Below, piece by piece: positions 16,531 through 25,936 of a stretch of 64,000 bases of DNA. Origin of the DNA: QYQD01 sp040754095 (GTDB lineage: Bacteria > Desulfobacterota > QYQD01); NCBI GenBank assembly GCA_040754095.1, contig JBFMFO010000005.1, forward strand, positions 1 to 64,000. Direction: 5' to 3'. Under the pieces are notes generated by a model. The model ran no database searches, was not told the DNA's origin, and saw only the letters and a list, made by a program, of their open reading frames with translations. A program made the position numbers and the translations under genes. Each line of letters starts with the position of its first letter. Within the stretch, counting starts at the first letter, position 1.

Positions 16531-18942
16531 ATGAGTATTTTTGAAGGTCAGATAGAGACTACAGATATTAAATATACGGCTAATGAGATAAAAGTATTAA
16601 GCGGTCTTACAGCGGTACGAAAAAGACCTGCTATGTATATCGGGAACACCGGTCCGGAGGGATTGCATCACCTCGTTTACGAAGTGGTGGACAACAGTAT
16701 TGATGAGGCCCTTGCCGGATACTGTAATTATGTAGAAGTCTTGATACATAAAGATGGAAGCGTTACAGTAGAAGATAATGGCAGGGGCATACCGGTCGAT
16801 ATTCACCATACGGAGAAAAAACCGGCGGTAGAAGTGGTTATGACCGTACTCCATGCCGGAGGTAAATTTGATAATAAGACATATAAAGTGTCCGGGGGCC
16901 TGCACGGGGTAGGGGTCTCTGTTGTGAATGCCCTTTCTCGATATCTGGAGGTTGAAATCTTTCTCAATGGGAAAATATACAAACAGAGATATGAGAGGGG
17001 AAACCCGGTAACTAAGTTGGAAGTTATCGGAGATACAAAGAAAAGAGGGACAAAGATAAACTTTCTGCCGGATTCTGAGATTTTTGAGGAAACAACAGAG
17101 TTTAATTTTGAAATACTTTCCCAGCGATTAAGGGAGTTGGCCTTCTTAAACAAAGAGGTAAGGATAGTACTGGAGGATGAACGAAGCGGTAATAAAAAGG
17201 ATTTTTTCTATGAAGGGGGTATAATATCTTTTGTACAATACCTCAACAAAAACAAGACCATTATTTATGATAAACCTATATACATATCCGGCAGGCGCGG
17301 GGATATAGACGTAGAGATAGCCCTACAGCACAATGACTCATATGTGGAGAAGATTTTTTCTTTTGCCAATAATATTAATACAAAAGAAGGCGGCACTCAC
17401 CTTATAGGATTTAGATCCGCGCTGACCAGGACGCTGAACCAGTACGCGCTTAATGAAGATATCCCTAAAAGTCTAAAAGAAAGGATGGAGGGTGATGATG
17501 TAAGAGAGGGCCTGACGGCCGTAATTAGCGTCAAAATACCCAATCCTCAGTTTGAAGGCCAGACCAAGACAAAACTTGGAAATAGTGAGGTCAAAGGGTT
17601 AGTAGAGTCTCTTGTCAACGAAAAACTCTCTTTATACCTGCAGGAAAAACCATCTATAGCCAAGAAAATACTGGCTAAAGCAATAGATGCGGCCCGGGCA
17701 CGGGAGGCCGCCCGCAAAGCTAAAGACCTGGCCAGAAAAAAAGGCAGTTTGTCGGAGATGGTTCTTCCTGGAAAATTAGCCGATTGTCAGGAAAAGGACC
17801 CCGTCAGAAGTGAAATCTACATCGTAGAGGGTGATTCGGCCGGGGGATCCGCCAAGCAAGGCCGGAACAGGAAATTTCAGGCCATACTCCCGCTTAAAGG
17901 GAAGATACTTAATGTAGAAAAGGCGCGCTTTGATAAGATGCTGGAAAGCCAGGAGATAAGGACGCTAATTGCTGCTCTGGGGACTGGCGTGGGAAAGGCA
18001 GACTATAATATTAACAAGTTGCGCTACCATAAAGTTATTATAATGACTGATGCAGATATAGATGGTTCCCATATAAGGACCCTCCTGTTAACCTTTTTCT
18101 ATCGTCAAATGCCGGAGTTGATCGAAAACGGGTTTCTTTATATAGCCCAGCCGCCGTTATATCGGGTGGCAAGAGGTAAGGAAGAAGAATTTATAAAAGA
18201 TGAAGTTCGGATGAGCAGCCGTTTTTTAAATAGGGCCGTACAGGAAAAAAATATCTCTGTAAAAGGGACGGAAAGAATATTTTCCGGCCAGGACTTGGTG
18301 AACCTTATGGAGGACCTGGTTCGTTATCAGGCCCGTCTCAATAGTCTGACAAGAAAGGGATATGCGGCAGATGTCATAGAAATACTGGCCCTTAACCAGG
18401 GAGATCAAAAGTACCTTTCTCAGGGGGTCATAAATACCGGGGCCTTCCGGGAGGTGTTGAACCGGGATGGCTATAAAAACGTAACAGTAACTGTCCGGGA
18501 TGGAAAGGAAGAAATACATTGCCCTTCTAAAACAAAAGGCCGGCCTGAAAAGGCTATTACACTGGAATTTGTGGCTTCCCCGGAGTTTCAGAACTTGTGT
18601 GAACTAGGAAGAAAGGTTTCTCGACCGGGTAACCCCCCTTTTGTGCTGTCCATGGATAACTATGAGTACGAGGTTAGATCCAGGGGTGAGCTTCTGGAGA
18701 GGGTGATGGAAGAAGGAAAGAAGGGATTTTTTATCCAGCGCTATAAAGGATTGGGAGAGATGAATCCCGAGCAACTCTGGTCCACCACTATGGACCCATC
18801 ACGGCGCACGCTCCTTCAGGTGCAAATAGAGGACGTCTTTACTGCGGATGAGATATTTACGGTTCTTATGGGGGACAAAGTAGATCCCAGAAGAGAGTTT
18901 ATTCAAACAAACGCCCTCGAAGTCACATTCCTTGACATATAA
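16531..18942 (+). CDS. gyrB: DNA gyrase subunit B
   Basis: ATPase subunit of the type IIA topoisomerase that introduces negative supercoils. The GHKL ATPase domain carries EVVDNSIDEALAGYC and VSGGLHGVGVSVVNAL. The TOPRIM domain has IVEGDSAGGSAKQGR and IIMTDADIDGSHI. The 803-residue length includes the insertion of roughly 160 residues within the TOPRIM/C-terminal part typical of Gram-negative GyrB (about residues 555-715), and QRYKGLGEMNPEQLW near the C-terminus is conserved. Preceded by dnaN (15-bp gap) and followed by gyrA after 167 bp holding a short palindromic repeat. Confidence 0.97.
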   Translation: MSIFEGQIETTDIKYTANEIKVLSGLTAVRKRPAMYIGNTGPEGLHHLVYEVVDNSIDEALAGYCNYVEVLIHKDGSVTVEDNGRGIPVDIHHTEKKPAVEVVMTVLHAGGKFDNKTYKVSGGLHGVGVSVVNALSRYLEVEIFLNGKIYKQRYERGNPVTKLEVIGDTKKRGTKINFLPDSEIFEETTEFNFEILSQRLRELAFLNKEVRIVLEDERSGNKKDFFYEGGIISFVQYLNKNKTIIYDKPIYISGRRGDIDVEIALQHNDSYVEKIFSFANNINTKEGGTHLIGFRSALTRTLNQYALNEDIPKSLKERMEGDDVREGLTAVISVKIPNPQFEGQTKTKLGNSEVKGLVESLVNEKLSLYLQEKPSIAKKILAKAIDAARAREAARKAKDLARKKGSLSEMVLPGKLADCQEKDPVRSEIYIVEGDSAGGSAKQGRNRKFQAILPLKGKILNVEKARFDKMLESQEIRTLIAALGTGVGKADYNINKLRYHKVIIMTDADIDGSHIRTLLLTFFYRQMPELIENGFLYIAQPPLYRVARGKEEEFIKDEVRMSSRFLNRAVQEKNISVKGTERIFSGQDLVNLMEDLVRYQARLNSLTRKGYAADVIEILALNQGDQKYLSQGVINTGAFREVLNRDGYKNVTVTVRDGKEEIHCPSKTKGRPEKAITLEFVASPEFQNLCELGRKVSRPGNPPFVLSMDNYEYEVRSRGELLERVMEEGKKGFFIQRYKGLGEMNPEQLWSTTMDPSRRTLLQVQIEDVFTADEIFTVLMGDKVDPRREFIQTNALEVTFLDI

Positions 18943-19029
18943 AAATACAGAAGACAGAAGAACCTCTTGCAAAAGTCGTCACACCGGTGAAAACCGGTGT
19001 CTAGGAGTGCCTTAATCGGGTCAGAGTCG

Positions 19030-19056
19030 CTGGATTCCGGCTTTCGCCGGAATGAC
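19030..19056. repeat. Short palindromic repeat, copy 2
   Basis: CTGGATTCCGG-ctttcg-CCGGAATGAC in the gyrB-gyrA gap. It is the inverted-orientation counterpart of 5909-5936. As a hairpin between two co-directional genes it could cause partial transcript termination or stabilise the gyrB end, but no T-run follows. Confidence 0.65.
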
Positions 19057-19109
19057 GACAATCCGAGCATAAGAATTTTACAAGAGGCTCAATAGTAATA
19101 GGGGTTATT

Positions 19110-21557
19110 ATGTATTCCACGGAAAGTATTGGCCAAGTCAGCATCGAAAAAGAGATAAAAAAATCATACCTTGATTACGCCATGAGCGTAATCATCGGCC
19201 GAGCCTTGCCGGATGTGCGCGACGGGCTTAAGCCTGTGCACAGGCGTATTTTATACGCCATGCACGATTTAAAGAACGAATGGAATAAGCCATATAAGAA
19301 GTCGGCGCGTATAGTCGGTGATGTCATCGGTAAGTATCATCCGCATGGAGACGTCGCTGTATATGACACACTCGTTCGCATGGCGCAGGACTTCAATATG
19401 AGATACCCCCTGGTGGACGGGCAGGGGAATTTTGGATCGATTGACGGGGACTCTCCTGCGGCTATGCGATATACAGAAGTCCGCATGGCAAAGATCACCC
19501 AGGAACTGCTTGTTGATATTGAAAAAGACACCGTCAATTTTTCCCCAAATTACGATGACTCCCTGATGGAACCGGAGGTCCTTCCCTCCCGATTGCCGAA
19601 TCTGCTCCTCAACGGTTCCGCCGGAATAGCCGTGGGCATGGCCACAAATATACCACCGCACAACTTGACAGAGGTCATTGAAGGGATCCTTCTTCTCATA
19701 GATAAACCCGATGTTACTACAGATGAACTTTTGTCCTGCATCCAAGGCCCGGATTTTCCGACCGGTGGTTTTATCTGTGGACGGTCCGGTATAAGAGAAG
19801 CTTACCGGACCGGGCGGGCCAGTATCAAGATGCGCGCCCGGGCCTCTATTGAGAAGGCCAGAATCACCGGGCGGGTGAGTATTGTAATAAATGAACTTCC
19901 TTTTCAGGTGAACAAGGCCCGGTTAATCGAGCGGATTGCGGAACTGGTCAGAGATAAAAAGATAGAAGGTATTCAGACGGTAAGGGATGAATCAGACCGG
20001 GAAGGCATGAGGATCGTTGTCGAACTGAAGAAGGATGAGGTGGCGGACATTGTTTTGAATCAACTTTATACACAGACCCCCATGGAATCCTCCTTTGGGA
20101 TCAATATGCTGGCTATCGTAGACAACAGGCCGGAGGTTTTGACCTTAAAGGACCTCCTGGGCCATTTCTTGGAGCACCGGCAAGAGGTCATTATCAGGAG
20201 GACGCGATTTGACCTGAAAAAGGCAGAGGAAAAGGCGCACCTTCTTGAGGGATTGAAGATCGCCCTCGACAATCTGGATTTGGTCGTCGATTTAATCAAG
20301 TCCTCGGCCACACCCAAAGAGGCCAAGGCGAGATTGGTCACCACCCTTCATCTATCCGAAGTACAAGCCCAGGCTATACTGGATATGCGTTTGCAAAGGC
20401 TGACCGGGCTGGAAAGAGAGAAGATATTAGAGGATTATAGGGCGACCCTGGCGGACATAGAGCGTTATAAGGCGATACTGGCGAGCGATGAGATGGTTCG
20501 TAACATCATAAAAGAGGAGTTGCAGGCCGTAAGGGCTGCCTATGGTGATGAGCGCCGCACCGAGATTGTAGAAGACGCGGGGGAGATCAATGTAGAAGAT
20601 CTTATTGCTGAAGAGGATGTGGTGGTTACAGTCTCACATCGCGGCTACATTAAACGCAATTCGGTCAACCTCTACCGGAGTCAACGCCGGGGTGGGAAAG
20701 GTATAACCGGGGCAGAAACGCGGGAAGAAGATTTTGTGGAGAATCTTTACATTGCATCCACACACGATTATTTTCTTTTCTTCACAAATTTTGGCCGGCT
20801 CCACTGGCTTAAGGTCTATCAGATTCCTCAAGCGGGGCGGCTGGCCAGAGGGAAAGCCATAGTGAATCTGCTGAATTTGCAGGCAGAAGAGACGATAAAG
20901 ACTATATTACCCGTGCGTACGTTCGAACCGGACCGGTATCTAGTTATGTCCACGAAGAAAGGACTGGTGAAAAAGACGGACTTGATGGCCTATTCCAATC
21001 CACGCGCCGGGGGTATTAATGCGGTAAATATACGCGAAAGAGATGAACTGGTAAGCGTAGCGCTTACAGATGGGAAGAAGGACATCTTTTTGGTAACCCG
21101 TCACGGACTATCTATTCGCTTTAATGAGGACGACATCCGGGAGGTTGGACGTGTGGCGATGGGTGTGAAGGGCATCTCGTTAGGAGAAGGTGACGAGGTG
21201 GTCGGTATGGAGGTCGTGGGGGAAGGCGCAACCGTTCTTACTGTTACGGAAAACGGGTATGGGAAGAGAACCAACCTGGAAGATTATCGTCCACAAGGCC
21301 GCGGAGGAAAGGGCGTTATTACGATCAAGACAAGTGAGCGCAATGGGCCGGTAGTGGGGGCGTTACAGGTTATTAAAGACGAAGAAGTGCTGCTTCTGGC
21401 CAGTAGCGGAAAGATTATTCGGATTAAGGTAAGCGGCGTTCCCACACATGGACGCAACACGCAGGGCGTCAAGCTCTTCCAGTTGGAGCCGGCGGAAAAG
21501 GTCGTGAGCATCGCCCGACTGGCAGAGAGGGAAGAAGAGACCAGTGACCAGGCGTAG
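19110..21557 (+). CDS. gyrA: DNA gyrase subunit A
   Basis: Breakage-reunion subunit of gyrase. The catalytic Tyr121 lies in AAMRYTEVRM. The GyrA box QRRGGKG, diagnostic of gyrase rather than topoisomerase IV, is in the C-terminal DNA-wrapping domain. The 815-residue length fits. In the quinolone-resistance region the sequence is HPHGDVAVYDTLVRMA: Val82 stands where E. coli has Ser83, while the Asp equivalent to E. coli Asp87 is kept (Asp86). The 3' end overlaps the gpsA GTG start by 14 bp, so the two genes are likely translationally coupled. Confidence 0.97.
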   Translation: MYSTESIGQVSIEKEIKKSYLDYAMSVIIGRALPDVRDGLKPVHRRILYAMHDLKNEWNKPYKKSARIVGDVIGKYHPHGDVAVYDTLVRMAQDFNMRYPLVDGQGNFGSIDGDSPAAMRYTEVRMAKITQELLVDIEKDTVNFSPNYDDSLMEPEVLPSRLPNLLLNGSAGIAVGMATNIPPHNLTEVIEGILLLIDKPDVTTDELLSCIQGPDFPTGGFICGRSGIREAYRTGRASIKMRARASIEKARITGRVSIVINELPFQVNKARLIERIAELVRDKKIEGIQTVRDESDREGMRIVVELKKDEVADIVLNQLYTQTPMESSFGINMLAIVDNRPEVLTLKDLLGHFLEHRQEVIIRRTRFDLKKAEEKAHLLEGLKIALDNLDLVVDLIKSSATPKEAKARLVTTLHLSEVQAQAILDMRLQRLTGLEREKILEDYRATLADIERYKAILASDEMVRNIIKEELQAVRAAYGDERRTEIVEDAGEINVEDLIAEEDVVVTVSHRGYIKRNSVNLYRSQRRGGKGITGAETREEDFVENLYIASTHDYFLFFTNFGRLHWLKVYQIPQAGRLARGKAIVNLLNLQAEETIKTILPVRTFEPDRYLVMSTKKGLVKKTDLMAYSNPRAGGINAVNIRERDELVSVALTDGKKDIFLVTRHGLSIRFNEDDIREVGRVAMGVKGISLGEGDEVVGMEVVGEGATVLTVTENGYGKRTNLEDYRPQGRGGKGVITIKTSERNGPVVGALQVIKDEEVLLLASSGKIIRIKVSGVPTHGRNTQGVKLFQLEPAEKVVSIARLAEREEETSDQA

Positions 21558-22575
21558 ATCTATAGGTATTATAGGAGGGGGGAGCTGGGGTACAACCCTG
21601 GCTAACCTTCTTGCTGAAAAAGAGGGTAATGAGGCGACCTTGTGGGTCCGTAGAGAAGCCTTGGCCAGAGATATGGCGGAGGCCAGGGAAAACAGGACTT
21701 ATCTGCCGGGCATAAAGCTGGACGCCCGGCTGGGAATCACATCTTCCTTAAAAGAGGCTGTCGAGTCCAAAGAGTTTATAGTGATGGCGGTTCCATCGCA
21801 TGTCTTGCGCGACGTAGCAAGCCGGTTAATCCCGTTTCTTTCTCCTATCAGTATCGTGGTTACGGTCAGTAAGGGCATTGAGAACGAAACACTCCTTACC
21901 ATGACGGAAGTATTGGAAGAATTATTGCCTGGAGAACACCACGACAAACTGGCCGTCCTCTCCGGTCCCAGTTTTGCACGGGAGGTAAGCCAAAAGGTTC
22001 CTACGGCCGTGACCGCCGCCTCAGCAAGCGAAGACGTAGCCAAACAGGTGCAGGAACTTTTTGCTACTCCATATTTTCGCGTCTATCGCTCTTCGGATGT
22101 CAAAGGCGTGGAATTAGGGGGCGCCCTTAAGAATGTTATAGCCATTGCCTCCGGTATCTGCGACGGGCTGAATTTTGGGACCAACACCCGCGCGGCCCTT
22201 ATAACACGCGGGTTGGCTGAGATAAGCCGTTTGGGGCTAAAACTCGGGGCAAGGCCCCTTACCTTTGCCGGGTTAGCCGGCATGGGTGATTTGGTCCTGA
22301 CCTGTACCGGAGATCTGAGCCGGAACCGGACAGTAGGTCTCAAGCTCGGGCAGGGAATGAAATTGAAAGAAATCCTGGATGGGATGAAGATGGTGGCCGA
22401 AGGGGTAAAGACCACACGATCAGCCTATTTTCTGGCCCAAAAATGTCGGGTGGAAATGCCGATAACCGAACAGGTTTATAAAGTACTCTATGAGGATAAA
22501 GACCCGCTTGGGGCAGTTAAGGAATTAATGTCCAGAGATTTGAAAGAAGAGTGGGAGGTATCCTTTTTCCAGTAG
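21544..22575 (+). CDS. gpsA: NAD(P)-dependent glycerol-3-phosphate dehydrogenase
   Basis: Makes sn-glycerol-3-phosphate from dihydroxyacetone phosphate for phospholipid synthesis. The N-terminal Rossmann motif is GIIGGGSWGTTLANLL, and the catalytic-lysine region reads ELGGALKNVIAIASGICDGL. KGIENETLLTMTEVL and VLSGPSFAREV are also characteristic. The 343-residue length is normal. The chosen GTG start overlaps gyrA by 14 bp, and no better in-frame start precedes the Rossmann motif. The partner enzyme PlsY is also in this window (57.3 kb). Confidence 0.95.
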   Translation: MTRRRSIGIIGGGSWGTTLANLLAEKEGNEATLWVRREALARDMAEARENRTYLPGIKLDARLGITSSLKEAVESKEFIVMAVPSHVLRDVASRLIPFLSPISIVVTVSKGIENETLLTMTEVLEELLPGEHHDKLAVLSGPSFAREVSQKVPTAVTAASASEDVAKQVQELFATPYFRVYRSSDVKGVELGGALKNVIAIASGICDGLNFGTNTRAALITRGLAEISRLGLKLGARPLTFAGLAGMGDLVLTCTGDLSRNRTVGLKLGQGMKLKEILDGMKMVAEGVKTTRSAYFLAQKCRVEMPITEQVYKVLYEDKDPLGAVKELMSRDLKEEWEVSFFQ

Positions 22576-22589
22576 GATGAGTGAAGAAA

Positions 22590-22682
22590 TGGCGGAGAGA
22601 GAGGGATTCGAACCCTCGGTAGAGGTTTCCCCCTACACTCGCTTAGCAGGCGAGCACCTTCGGCCTACTCGGTCATCTCTCC
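22590..22682 (-). tRNA. tRNA-Ser (anticodon GCT)
   Basis: A class II tRNA with a long variable arm. On the minus strand it starts GGAGAGATGACCGAGT, has anticodon loop CTGCTAA (GCT, reading AGC/AGU), T-arm GGGTTCGAATCCC, and an encoded CCA (22590-22592). It is 93 nt including CCA. It lies 14 bp after the convergent gpsA stop. Confidence 0.97.
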
Positions 22683-22855
22683 GCAGCTAAGGCCAATTTT
22701 ATAGGACGCGGATTTTTGCAAATATACGCAGAAAAAGCCCTCAAAAATAGTTTTTTTGGGCTGAAATCATCCCAATACGCCAGGAGATAGGGACAAAGTT
22801 TGCTGTAAGTTTTCAGATCCGGTTAATCTGCGTGTATCTGCGGCCTAATGTCTTT

Positions 22856-22943
22856 TGGCGGAGGGAGTAGGATTCGAACCCACGTTCGCGTGAGCGAAAG
22901 CGGTTTTCAAGACCGCCGCCTTAAGCCACTCGGCCATCCCTCC
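22856..22943 (-). tRNA. tRNA-Ser (anticodon TGA)
   Basis: A class II tRNA. On the minus strand it begins GGAGGGATGGCCGAGTGG and has anticodon loop CTTGAAA (TGA, reading UCA and other UCN). The long variable arm is a GC hairpin. The T-arm is GGGTTCGAATCC and CCA is encoded at 22856-22858. The 170 bp between the two tRNA-Ser genes hold a CGCAGATACACGCAGATTAA-type inverted repeat word but no gene. Confidence 0.97.
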
Positions 22944-22954
22944 AAACGGAAACA

Positions 22955-22983
22955 TTTTTAACATCTGTTACCGGTTGTGTCAA
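22955..22983 (-). promoter_or_regulatory. Promoter of tRNA-Ser(TGA)
   Basis: On the minus strand, a -35 box TTGACA (22983-22978) is followed after 17 bp by TAAAAA (22960-22955), about 11 bp before the tRNA 5' end. The -10 box is weak, but the -35 box and spacing are ideal. Confidence 0.6.
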
Positions 22984-22998
22984 TGATTCGTTACTGTG

Positions 22999-23027
22999 TT
23001 GACAAAGCAGGCGGTTTGCGGTATAAA
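22999..23027 (+). promoter_or_regulatory. Near-consensus sigma-70 promoter of tRNA-Gly
   Basis: TTGACA (22999-23004), a 17-bp spacer and TATAAA (23022-23027), ending 13 bp before the tRNA-Gly 5' end. Its -35 box lies only 15 bp from the -35 box of the divergent tRNA-Ser(TGA) promoter. Confidence 0.85.
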
Positions 23028-23040
23028 AATTGCTGAGTGA

Positions 23041-23115
<75 letters not shown>

Positions 23116-23225
23116 TTTTATTTTTGCCTCTTGATTTCCGCCGCTTCAGAAATCACAATACCAGACATTTCTGCTCCACTCCACTAATCCAAACTGTATC
23201 CCATTATAAATAAACGGAGGTCAGG

Positions 23226-24491
23226 GTGTACTACACCGCATTAAGACCATATACCTTGAAAAGACTGGAGGAAATCGGCCGGGCTGATATCCTGGTGGGT
23301 ATTCCCGCCTATAACAACGAACGGACTATAGCCCATGTGGTCCAGATGGTTTCCCACGGCCTGGACAAGTATTACAAGGAAGACAAGAATGTAATAATGA
23401 TAGCCGACGGGGGCTCTACCGACGACACCCGGGAGACGGTCAAGGAATTTCAGATCAAGCCCTGGCAGGAAAAACTCCTTTCCATCTACCGGGGACCGGG
23501 CGGGAAGGGCACAGCCTTTCGTTCCATATTTGAAGCGGCGGTAAAGCTGCACGTCAAGGCCTGTATTGTGGTGGACTCGGATATCAGGAGCATTACCTCG
23601 GACTGGGTGCAGCACCTGCTTTCTCCTGTTTTAGAGAAAGGCTATCAATATGTTACACCGGTTTATTGCCGTCATAAGTACGACGGCACTATAACCAACA
23701 ATATAGTCTATAATCTGACCCGGGCCCTTTATGGAAGGCGCATCCGCCAGCCCATAGGGGGTGATTTTGCCTTTTCCCGGGAAGTAGCCGCTTACTATAT
23801 TGATCAACCGGTATGGGATACGGAGATTGCCCATTTTGGTATAGATATCTGGATGACTACCCAGGCCGTTGTACAGGGCTTTAAGATTTGCCAGGCCAAC
23901 CTGGGGGTCAAGGTGCACGACGCCAAGGATCCGGCTGCACACCTGGGGCCTATGTTCCGCCAAGTGGTGTGGACTATTTTTTATCTCATGGAACAAAATG
24001 AATCTTATTGGAAAAAGACAAAAAAAAGTACGCCGGTGGAGACCTTCGGCGCTGAGAAATGTTCGGAACCGGAGCCTATTAAGGTCGATTTAGATGGACT
24101 CATTTATAATTTTCAGGTTGGTTTTAAACAATTCAAGTCGTTTTGGAAGGACATATTAGATTCTGATAGTTACAGTGATCTCAAAAAAGCCTCCAAAATG
24201 AGTGCGAAGGACTTCTCGTTGCCGGTAGAGACCTGGGTCCGGATTCTCTACGAATTAGCGGCCACCTTCCACTATTGGCCGATGAACCGAAACAAACTGG
24301 TAGATCTCATGACCCCCCTCTATTATGCGCGAGTCGCCTCCTTTGTCCGCGAAACGTGGGATATGGATTCTTCTAAGGCCGAAGAGATTGTAGAGAAAAA
24401 CGCCGAGGCCTTCGAACAACAGAAGGGTTATCTGCTTAAGATGTGGGATAAGAAAAGAAAGGTATATGAAAAACTGAGTGAAAAAGTTTAG
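23226..24491 (+). CDS. GT-A glycosyltransferase, GpgS/GT81-like
   Basis: A 421-residue inverting-fold family 2/81-type transferase. Visible motifs: VGIPAYNNERTI (nucleotide-binding start), DGGSTDDT, GGKGTAFRS (the GKG of glucosyl-3-phosphoglycerate synthases, residues 93-95) and the metal-binding VVDSDIRS (Asp117-x-Asp119), then IGGDFAFSREV and DTEIAHFGIDIWM. These align in order with the blocks of GpgS enzymes, which join NDP-glucose to 3-phosphoglycerate. A C-terminal extension of about 130 residues is extra. The start is GTG with a GGAGG site just upstream. The adjacent convergent gene is glycerate 2-kinase, which supports a glycerate-linked product. Mannosyl rather than glucosyl transfer is possible. 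Confidence 0.75.
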   Translation: MYYTALRPYTLKRLEEIGRADILVGIPAYNNERTIAHVVQMVSHGLDKYYKEDKNVIMIADGGSTDDTRETVKEFQIKPWQEKLLSIYRGPGGKGTAFRSIFEAAVKLHVKACIVVDSDIRSITSDWVQHLLSPVLEKGYQYVTPVYCRHKYDGTITNNIVYNLTRALYGRRIRQPIGGDFAFSREVAAYYIDQPVWDTEIAHFGIDIWMTTQAVVQGFKICQANLGVKVHDAKDPAAHLGPMFRQVVWTIFYLMEQNESYWKKTKKSTPVETFGAEKCSEPEPIKVDLDGLIYNFQVGFKQFKSFWKDILDSDSYSDLKKASKMSAKDFSLPVETWVRILYELAATFHYWPMNRNKLVDLMTPLYYARVASFVRETWDMDSSKAEEIVEKNAEAFEQQKGYLLKMWDKKRKVYEKLSEKV

Positions 24492-25892
24492 CTATCTTAT
24501 CAACATAATATGGATGTCCATAACATTGGTTCTTGTGGGGCCGGTTATAAGTAGCTCTCCAGTCTCTTTAAAAAGGGTATAGGAATCGTTGTTTGTAAGA
24601 TAGTTTTCAGGCTTCAGGCCCTTTTTAAGTGCCTTTCTATAGGTACTGCCGCTTACTATGGCCCCGGCGGCATCTGTGGAGCCGTCTGTTCCGTCTGTCC
24701 CGCCACTTAGAAACGTTATACCGTTTAACTTTTGTATCTTAATAGCAAAAGACAGGGCAAGCTCCGTATTTCTTCCTCCCAACCCCCCGCCCTTAACTGT
24801 CACGGTTGGCTCTCCCCCGGCGAGAATACAGATCGGCGGTGAAGAGGGATATCCAGATTGGAGAATCTCTTTCGCGATGGCCGCATAAAACCCGGCCAGT
24901 TCTCCGGCCTCGCCCTGGACTTGTGACGAGAGGAGCAGGGTTTTAAAGCCCAGGGATTTGGCCTTGTTCTCTGCGGCTTTCAAGGCTACCAAATTACTTC
25001 CAATAATAAGGTTGTAAACCCTGCGAAAGCAGGGTTTACCGGGTTTCGGCGTCTCTTGTACCCTCTCTCCCAGCCCGGCCCGGAGATGTTTGATAATACT
25101 TTCGGGCAACCTGGACTTAAGGTTATATTTTTCCAGCACATCCCAGGCCACCTGGAAGGTGGAAGAGTCAGGGACAAAAGGCCCCGAGCCTATAACATGC
25201 AGGTCGTCTCCGACTACATCGGAGAGGATAAGGTTGATAACAGTGGAGGGGTAGGCCAACCGGGCCAGGTTTCCTCCCTTGGTCATGGAGATATGCTTGC
25301 GCACGGCGTTTATCTCTTTAATGGTGGCCCCCGACTTGAGAAAGAGGCTGGTCAGTCTCTTTTTCTCAGATAACGTTATGGGAGGTACGGGCAGGGGCAA
25401 TAGGGCCGAGCACCCTCCCGAGGTAAGAAATATTATGAGGTCGTCGGCTTCAGACCCTTTGAGAAGCGCCAGGACCTTCTGTGCTGCCTGGAGTCCGGCC
25501 TTATCCGGCACAGGATGTCCGGCTTCTATAACCGTTATATATCGAAGAGGCCCCGAGTGACCATATTTGGTAATGACCAGACCTTTGTCTATCCTCTTTT
25601 TTAAGATTTGTTCGCAGGCGGTGGCCATGGGCACAGAAGCCTTGCCGGCGCCAAGGACAAAGACTCGCTGGAACCGCCTCAGGTCATACTCACGGCCTTT
25701 CTGCAGTCCACCGCCGAGGATAAGCAGATTGTTTTTGACCACAAGGTGGTTATGCACGGCCTTGTACGGATCAACAGCCTTAAGGGCGGCCTTAAAGATC
25801 TTCCGGGCCGCGGAGCAAAGATTATCCATAGATTTGCCTAAGTTAGCAAGATGTGATAGTTTATAATTAACAGGGTGTTGCCGATAAATCAA
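24492..25892 (-). CDS. Glycerate 2-kinase (MOFRL family)
   Basis: ATP-dependent kinase producing 2-phosphoglycerate from glycerate. Family features: an N-terminal half with GKASVPMA and FLTSGGCSALLPLP, the stretch INAVRKHISMTKGGNLA, LILSDVVGDDLHVIGSGP, and a C-terminal MOFRL part with ILAGGEPTVTVKGGGLGGRN and GGTDGTDGSTDAAGA. The 466-residue length includes about 20 extra N-terminal residues; an internal ATG at 25829 (MDNLCSAARKIF) may be the true start. Its stop codon abuts the stop of the convergent glycosyltransferase with no gap. It probably recycles glycerate from glycosylglycerate breakdown, an inference from context. Confidence 0.9.
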   Translation of the reverse strand: MIYRQHPVNYKLSHLANLGKSMDNLCSAARKIFKAALKAVDPYKAVHNHLVVKNNLLILGGGLQKGREYDLRRFQRVFVLGAGKASVPMATACEQILKKRIDKGLVITKYGHSGPLRYITVIEAGHPVPDKAGLQAAQKVLALLKGSEADDLIIFLTSGGCSALLPLPVPPITLSEKKRLTSLFLKSGATIKEINAVRKHISMTKGGNLARLAYPSTVINLILSDVVGDDLHVIGSGPFVPDSSTFQVAWDVLEKYNLKSRLPESIIKHLRAGLGERVQETPKPGKPCFRRVYNLIIGSNLVALKAAENKAKSLGFKTLLLSSQVQGEAGELAGFYAAIAKEILQSGYPSSPPICILAGGEPTVTVKGGGLGGRNTELALSFAIKIQKLNGITFLSGGTDGTDGSTDAAGAIVSGSTYRKALKKGLKPENYLTNNDSYTLFKETGELLITGPTRTNVMDIHIMLIR

Positions 25893-25936
25893 TCAGATAA
25901 ACGAAATATACCCGGAAACGGGCTCTGGCGGTAGAG

